Positions 60,805 through 64,000 of a stretch of 64,000 nucleotides of DNA are shown one piece after another; the stretch's first letter is position 1, and the number at the start of each line of letters is the position of its first letter. The position numbers and the translations under genes were made by a program. Source of the DNA: JALYUA01 sp039933215. Lineage in GTDB: Bacteria; Acidobacteriota; Thermoanaerobaculia; UBA5066; Gp7-AA6. The stretch lies in assembly GCA_039933215.1 (NCBI GenBank), contig JBDTOO010000013.1:1-64000 (forward strand), in the 5' to 3' direction. The notes under the pieces are model-generated. The model saw only the letters and a list, made by a program, of their open reading frames with translations, was not told the DNA's origin and did no database searches.

Positions 60805-62378
60805 CCGATTCCCAGATACGACTGGCGAATTCCCGGGTCGTCGAGCAACTCCGCCGCTGGGCCTGACTGGACGACTCGGCCCGTTTCGAGGACGTAGCCT
60901 CGGTCGGCGTGCTCCAGGGCGACCTGCACGTCCTGTTCGACCAGCAGGACCGCCGTGCCCTCCCGGTTGATCCTCGCGACGACCTCCAAAATCTGTTCGA
61001 CCGCGAGCGGCGCGAGACCGAGCGAAAGCTCGTCGATCAGCAGCAGCCGGGGACGCGCCATGAGGCCGCGCCCCATGGCGCACATCTGTTGCTCGCCTCC
61101 CGAGAGGAGTCCGGCCGGCTGGGACGCTCTCTCGGCGAGGCGCGGCATCCACCCGTAGATCCTTTCGAGGTCCGACTCGACGCCGGCCCCGTCGCGCCGG
61201 AGGTACGCGCCCTGGAGGAGGTTCTCGCGGACAGTGAGGCCGGCGAAGAGGCGCCGATCCTGCGGGACCTGGATGATCCCCGCGCGGACCACCTCCTCGG
61301 TCCGCGCACGTGTCAGGTCCTTTCCGGCGAACCGGACGGAACCGGAGCGCGCCGTCAGGAGCCGGGAGATCGTGTCGAGCAGGGTCGTCTTACCGGCGCC
61401 GTTGCCGCCGATCAAGGCGACGACCTCCCCCTCGCGCACTTCGAGCGAGACGTCCCGAAGGATCTGGACGTCGCCGTATCCGGAGGAGAGATCCGTCAGC
61501 TCCAGGAGGGGCGTCCGCCCGCTGGCGGCGCGAGGCGGAGGGGGCGGGATGGCGGGCTCGGCGCGGGCCGGGCGCGCCCCCGCCCCGACAGACGCGGCGC
61601 GACGGGCAAAACGCTCCCCCAGATAGGCCTCGATCACCCGCGGATCCTCGATGACCGTCGCGGGGTCCCCCTCGGCGATCTTTCGGCCGAAGTGCAGGAC
61701 CGCGAGGCGATCCGAAAGCCCGAGGATCGCCTTCATCACGTGCTCGATCACGAGGATCGTGACGCCGCCGCGATGGATCTCCCGGATGAGCTCCATGGCG
61801 TCCTCGATCTCGGCCGGATTCAGGCCTGCCATGACCTCGTCGAGAAGAAGGAGCTCGGGGTCCATCGCGAGAGCCCGCGCGACCTCGAGGCGCTTCAGGT
61901 CGGGAATGGTGAGCGAACCCGCGACGTCGTCCGCCCGGGAAGAGAGGCGCGTCTGCGCCAGGACTTCCCGGGCCCGTTCCCGCGCCCGGCCCGCGTCGCG
62001 GTTCCGGCCGCCCGCCCCGAACATCGCACCGACAGCGACGTTGTCGAGGACGGAAAGGTGCCGGAGCGGCTTGACGACCTGGAACGTCCTCGCGAGCCCG
62101 CGCGTCGCGATCCGGTGGCACGGGACGCGGGTGATGTCCGCCCCGCGAAAGCGGATCCGCCCGGCCGTCGGCTTGTCCAGGCCGGAGATGCACTGGACGA
62201 GCGTCGTCTTGCCGGCGCCGTTCGGGCCCAGGACGCCGAGGATCTCCCCCTTCCGGATGGTCAGGTCGACGCCGTCCAGGGCGGCGAGCCCGCCGAAGCG
62301 GCGGGAGAGGCCCGTCACCTCGAGGAGCGGAGCGCCGGGAGGAACGGGCGTCGGAGCCGGTTTCGCGGAAATCCGCAT
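60801..62378 (-). CDS. Fused branched-chain amino acid ABC ATPases (LivG-LivF)
   Basis: A 525-residue protein with two ABC domains joined by a Pro/Ala-rich linker (about 262-290). Domain 1 (15-260) is LivG-like: Walker A GPNGAGKTT, Q-loop TFQVVKPLRHLSV, DEVMAGLNPAE, HVMKAIL. Its signature reads AGSLTIPDLKRLEVARA rather than LSGGQ. Domain 2 (292-525) is LivF-like: GGNGAGKTT, LLSGGEQQM, LIDELSLGLAP. Normally these are separate genes livG and livF; here they make one chain. It powers LivHM. It starts three bases after livM, with the solute-binding protein not in view. Its stop shares CTAG with lhgO. Confidence 0.93.
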   Translation of the reverse strand: MRISAKPAPTPVPPGAPLLEVTGLSRRFGGLAALDGVDLTIRKGEILGVLGPNGAGKTTLVQCISGLDKPTAGRIRFRGADITRVPCHRIATRGLARTFQVVKPLRHLSVLDNVAVGAMFGAGGRNRDAGRARERAREVLAQTRLSSRADDVAGSLTIPDLKRLEVARALAMDPELLLLDEVMAGLNPAEIEDAMELIREIHRGGVTILVIEHVMKAILGLSDRLAVLHFGRKIAEGDPATVIEDPRVIEAYLGERFARRAASVGAGARPARAEPAIPPPPPRAASGRTPLLELTDLSSGYGDVQILRDVSLEVREGEVVALIGGNGAGKTTLLDTISRLLTARSGSVRFAGKDLTRARTEEVVRAGIIQVPQDRRLFAGLTVRENLLQGAYLRRDGAGVESDLERIYGWMPRLAERASQPAGLLSGGEQQMCAMGRGLMARPRLLLIDELSLGLAPLAVEQILEVVARINREGTAVLLVEQDVQVALEHADRGYVLETGRVVQSGPAAELLDDPGIRQSYLGIG

Positions 62379-62381
62379 GGA

Positions 62382-63365
62382 TCAGGTAACCCGGTTCTCT
62401 CGGATGTTGGCGAAGAGATCGCGCCATCGGAGACCCCTCCCGCGGCGGGCCCGGACGGCGCCCACCACCGAGACGATCCCACGCGGAACGAAGACGACGA
62501 AGAAGATGATCAGCAGGCCGAGCACCGTCGGATGAAGCTCCAGGAAATGGCTCCAGACGAACGTCGACAGAAGCTCGAAGACGGCGGCGCCGATCACGGG
62601 ACCGAAGACCGTTCCCGCTCCTCCGATCACCACCGCGATGATCGACTCCAGCGTGTAGTCGAGCTTGAAGAAATCGGTCGGCGTGACGTGGACGTTCTGG
62701 TACGCCGTGATCCCGCCCGCGAGCCCGGAGAAGGCCGCCGACAGCGCGTAGGCGAGCACCTTGTACCGCGTGGTGGGGATCCCGGCGGTCCGCGCCGCGT
62801 CCTCGTCTTCGCGGATCGCCATCCAGGCGTAGCCCACCTTCGACCGGGCGAGGCGCGCCGTCAGCAGAGTGCCTCCGACGACGAGCGCGAGAGCCGTCCA
62901 GTAGAAGACCGTCCCGTCCGCCTGCATCGGCAGGTCGATGCCCGTCGATCCCTGGGTGACGCCGTCCCATGTGTCGGCGATCTGTCGCGCGGCCTCCGCG
63001 ACTCCGAGGGTCGCGATCGCGAAATAGTGGCCCTTCAGCCGCAGGATCGGGAGGCCGAGCAGCGCCGCCGTCCCGGCGCAGAGGAGGGCGCCGCAGGCCA
63101 GGGCCGGCAGGAAGGGAACTCTCGCCGAAGACAGCATCAGCAGGCCGGTGGCGTACGCCCCGACGCCGAAGAACGCGGCATTTCCGAACGAGGCGTACCC
63201 CGCGAAGCCGCCGACGAAATTCCAGCCGATCGCCATCAGGGCGAGAAGCAGCAGCCGGGTGAGGGTCAGAAGCGTGTACGTCCCGACCAGCCGCGGGAGC
63301 AGGAGGAAGACTCCGAGCGACAGGAGCGCGAGAACCGCTCCCACGCGCCGCCGCGCCGCCACCAC
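62382..63365 (-). CDS. livM: Branched-chain amino acid ABC permease LivM
   Basis: A 327-residue protein with about ten helices. It has NFVGGFAGYASFGNAAFFGVGAYA near the start, GHYFAIATLGVAEAARQ, and the ATPase-docking region AIREDEDAARTAGIPTTRYKV, then YTLESIIAVVIGGAGTVFGPVIGAA. All are LivM hallmarks. It pairs with LivH across the inner membrane. A GTG start at 63365 lies six bases after the livH stop. The C-terminal tail is basic. Confidence 0.94.
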   Translation of the reverse strand: MVAARRRVGAVLALLSLGVFLLLPRLVGTYTLLTLTRLLLLALMAIGWNFVGGFAGYASFGNAAFFGVGAYATGLLMLSSARVPFLPALACGALLCAGTAALLGLPILRLKGHYFAIATLGVAEAARQIADTWDGVTQGSTGIDLPMQADGTVFYWTALALVVGGTLLTARLARSKVGYAWMAIREDEDAARTAGIPTTRYKVLAYALSAAFSGLAGGITAYQNVHVTPTDFFKLDYTLESIIAVVIGGAGTVFGPVIGAAVFELLSTFVWSHFLELHPTVLGLLIIFFVVFVPRGIVSVVGAVRARRGRGLRWRDLFANIRENRVT

Positions 63366-63370
63366 CGCGC

Positions 63371-64000
63371 CTACGCCGGCTTTCCCGCGACGCCGCGCGG
63401 CCGGAGGAGCAGAAGGACGACCAGCATCCCGAACGTCACCGCCTGCGACACCTCCGGATATCGCGACCCCACCAGGACCTCGACGAACGCGAAGATCGTG
63501 GCGCCGAACACCACGTTGCCCACGTTGCCGAGTCCGCCGAGCACGCAGATCACGAAGGCCCGCAGCGTGTAGCTGCCTCCGAAGGTGGGATCGAACGGCA
63601 CCGAAAGGGAGAGCAGGGATCCCGCCGCTCCGGCGAGCGAGGCTCCGATGGCGAATGTGACGGCATAGACCCCCGCGACGCGGACCCCGGTCAACCGCGC
63701 CGCGTCGATGTCCATGCCCGTGGCCCGGATCGCCCTGCCGGTCCGCGTGCGCTTCATGAAGACGCCGAGGGCGGCGACGAGCGCTAGCGACACGCCGAGC
63801 GCCGCGAGGCGGACGAGGGGGACGCGGACCGGACCCAGGGTGAACCCTGTTCCCGTGTACGAGGTCGTCACGGAGCGCAGATCGGCCTTGAAGAAGAAGT
63901 TCAACAGGTTGACGATCAGGATCTCCAGCCCGAAGGTCAGAAGGAACGTGGCCAGCAGCGGGGCGCGAAGGATCTGGTTGATCAGGAGGCGCTGGATCGC
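63371..64000 (-). CDS. livH: Branched-chain amino acid ABC permease LivH (5' end beyond window)
   Basis: At least 209 residues; the gene continues past the right edge, so its start is missing. Visible: TFGLEILIVNLLNFFFKAD, RTRTGRAIRATGMDIDAARLTGV (ATPase-docking loop), LAGAAGSLLSLSVPFDPTFG, and FVICVLGGLGNVGNVVFGA, typical of LivH. It is the first of the visible liv genes, upstream of livM and the fused ATPase. No solute-binding protein is seen; it may lie to the right. Confidence 0.93.
   Translation of the reverse strand, partial: AIQRLLINQILRAPLLATFLLTFGLEILIVNLLNFFFKADLRSVTTSYTGTGFTLGPVRVPLVRLAALGVSLALVAALGVFMKRTRTGRAIRATGMDIDAARLTGVRVAGVYAVTFAIGASLAGAAGSLLSLSVPFDPTFGGSYTLRAFVICVLGGLGNVGNVVFGATIFAFVEVLVGSRYPEVSQAVTFGMLVVLLLLRPRGVAGKPA

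Overview
The window is chromosomal DNA from a high-GC Gram-negative-type bacterium. It carries an outer-membrane porin, twin-arginine and Sec secreted proteins, and an exosortase H with an IPTL-type sorted protein. No rRNA, phage, transposase or CRISPR array is visible. The mix of exosortase H, c-di-AMP synthesis, Ser/Thr/Pro-rich secreted proteins and very compact gene packing fits an uncultured Acidobacteriota-like lineage, but that placement is inference and no marker gene settles it.

Layout. 1-5.9 kb: end of an EAL protein, a ClC channel coupled to a small zinc protein, tRNA-Met(CAT), then two lower-GC unrecognised genes and a frameshifted small gene. 6.0-13.4 kb: ECF sigma factor with a cupin partner, a glycosyltransferase, a YihY protein, the IPTL-CTERM surface protein, a secreted protein and an MFS carrier. 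13.4-21.9 kb: housekeeping series tilS-hpt-ftsH-folP-cdaA-cdaR-glmM-HAD (tRNA-Ile lysidine, membrane proteolysis, folate, c-di-AMP, amino-sugar supply). 22-29.6 kb: ligA, an M1 peptidase with a membrane partner, a YdjM-type protein, a REC-PilZ protein and a dCMP deaminase.

29.6-35 kb holds an array of 7-bp repeats and then the most unusual locus: a tight operon of ketosynthase, catalytically dead ketosynthase (chain-length-factor-like), hotdog thioesterase, exosortase H and a second membrane protein, followed by a convergent FHA-Fis regulator. 35-44.6 kb: smc, tRNA-Thr(CGT), a subtilase, an orphan DGQHR (DndB-like) protein, lemA and htpX. 44.6-48.5 kb (minus strand): acs-EAL-S4-small zinc protein operon. 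48.8-56.2 kb: MHS permease, Tat-exported solute-binding protein, ABC ATPase, two permeases and a porin, apparently one uptake locus. 56.2-60.8 kb: aguA/aguB (agmatine to putrescine) and an Ldh-type dehydrogenase coupled to an L-2-hydroxyglutarate oxidase. 60.8-64 kb: Liv-type branched-chain amino acid ABC genes running off the right edge.

Gene-organisation themes recur. Neighbouring genes overlap as NTGA with all four bases at N, including two apparent CTG starts. Three convergent gene pairs share one CTAG as both stop codons. Many first genes have a TANNNT hexamer only 6-10 nt before the start and no ribosome-binding site, which suggests leaderless transcripts. Short tandem repeats (7- and 8-mers) and purine/pyrimidine arms fill several intergenic gaps.
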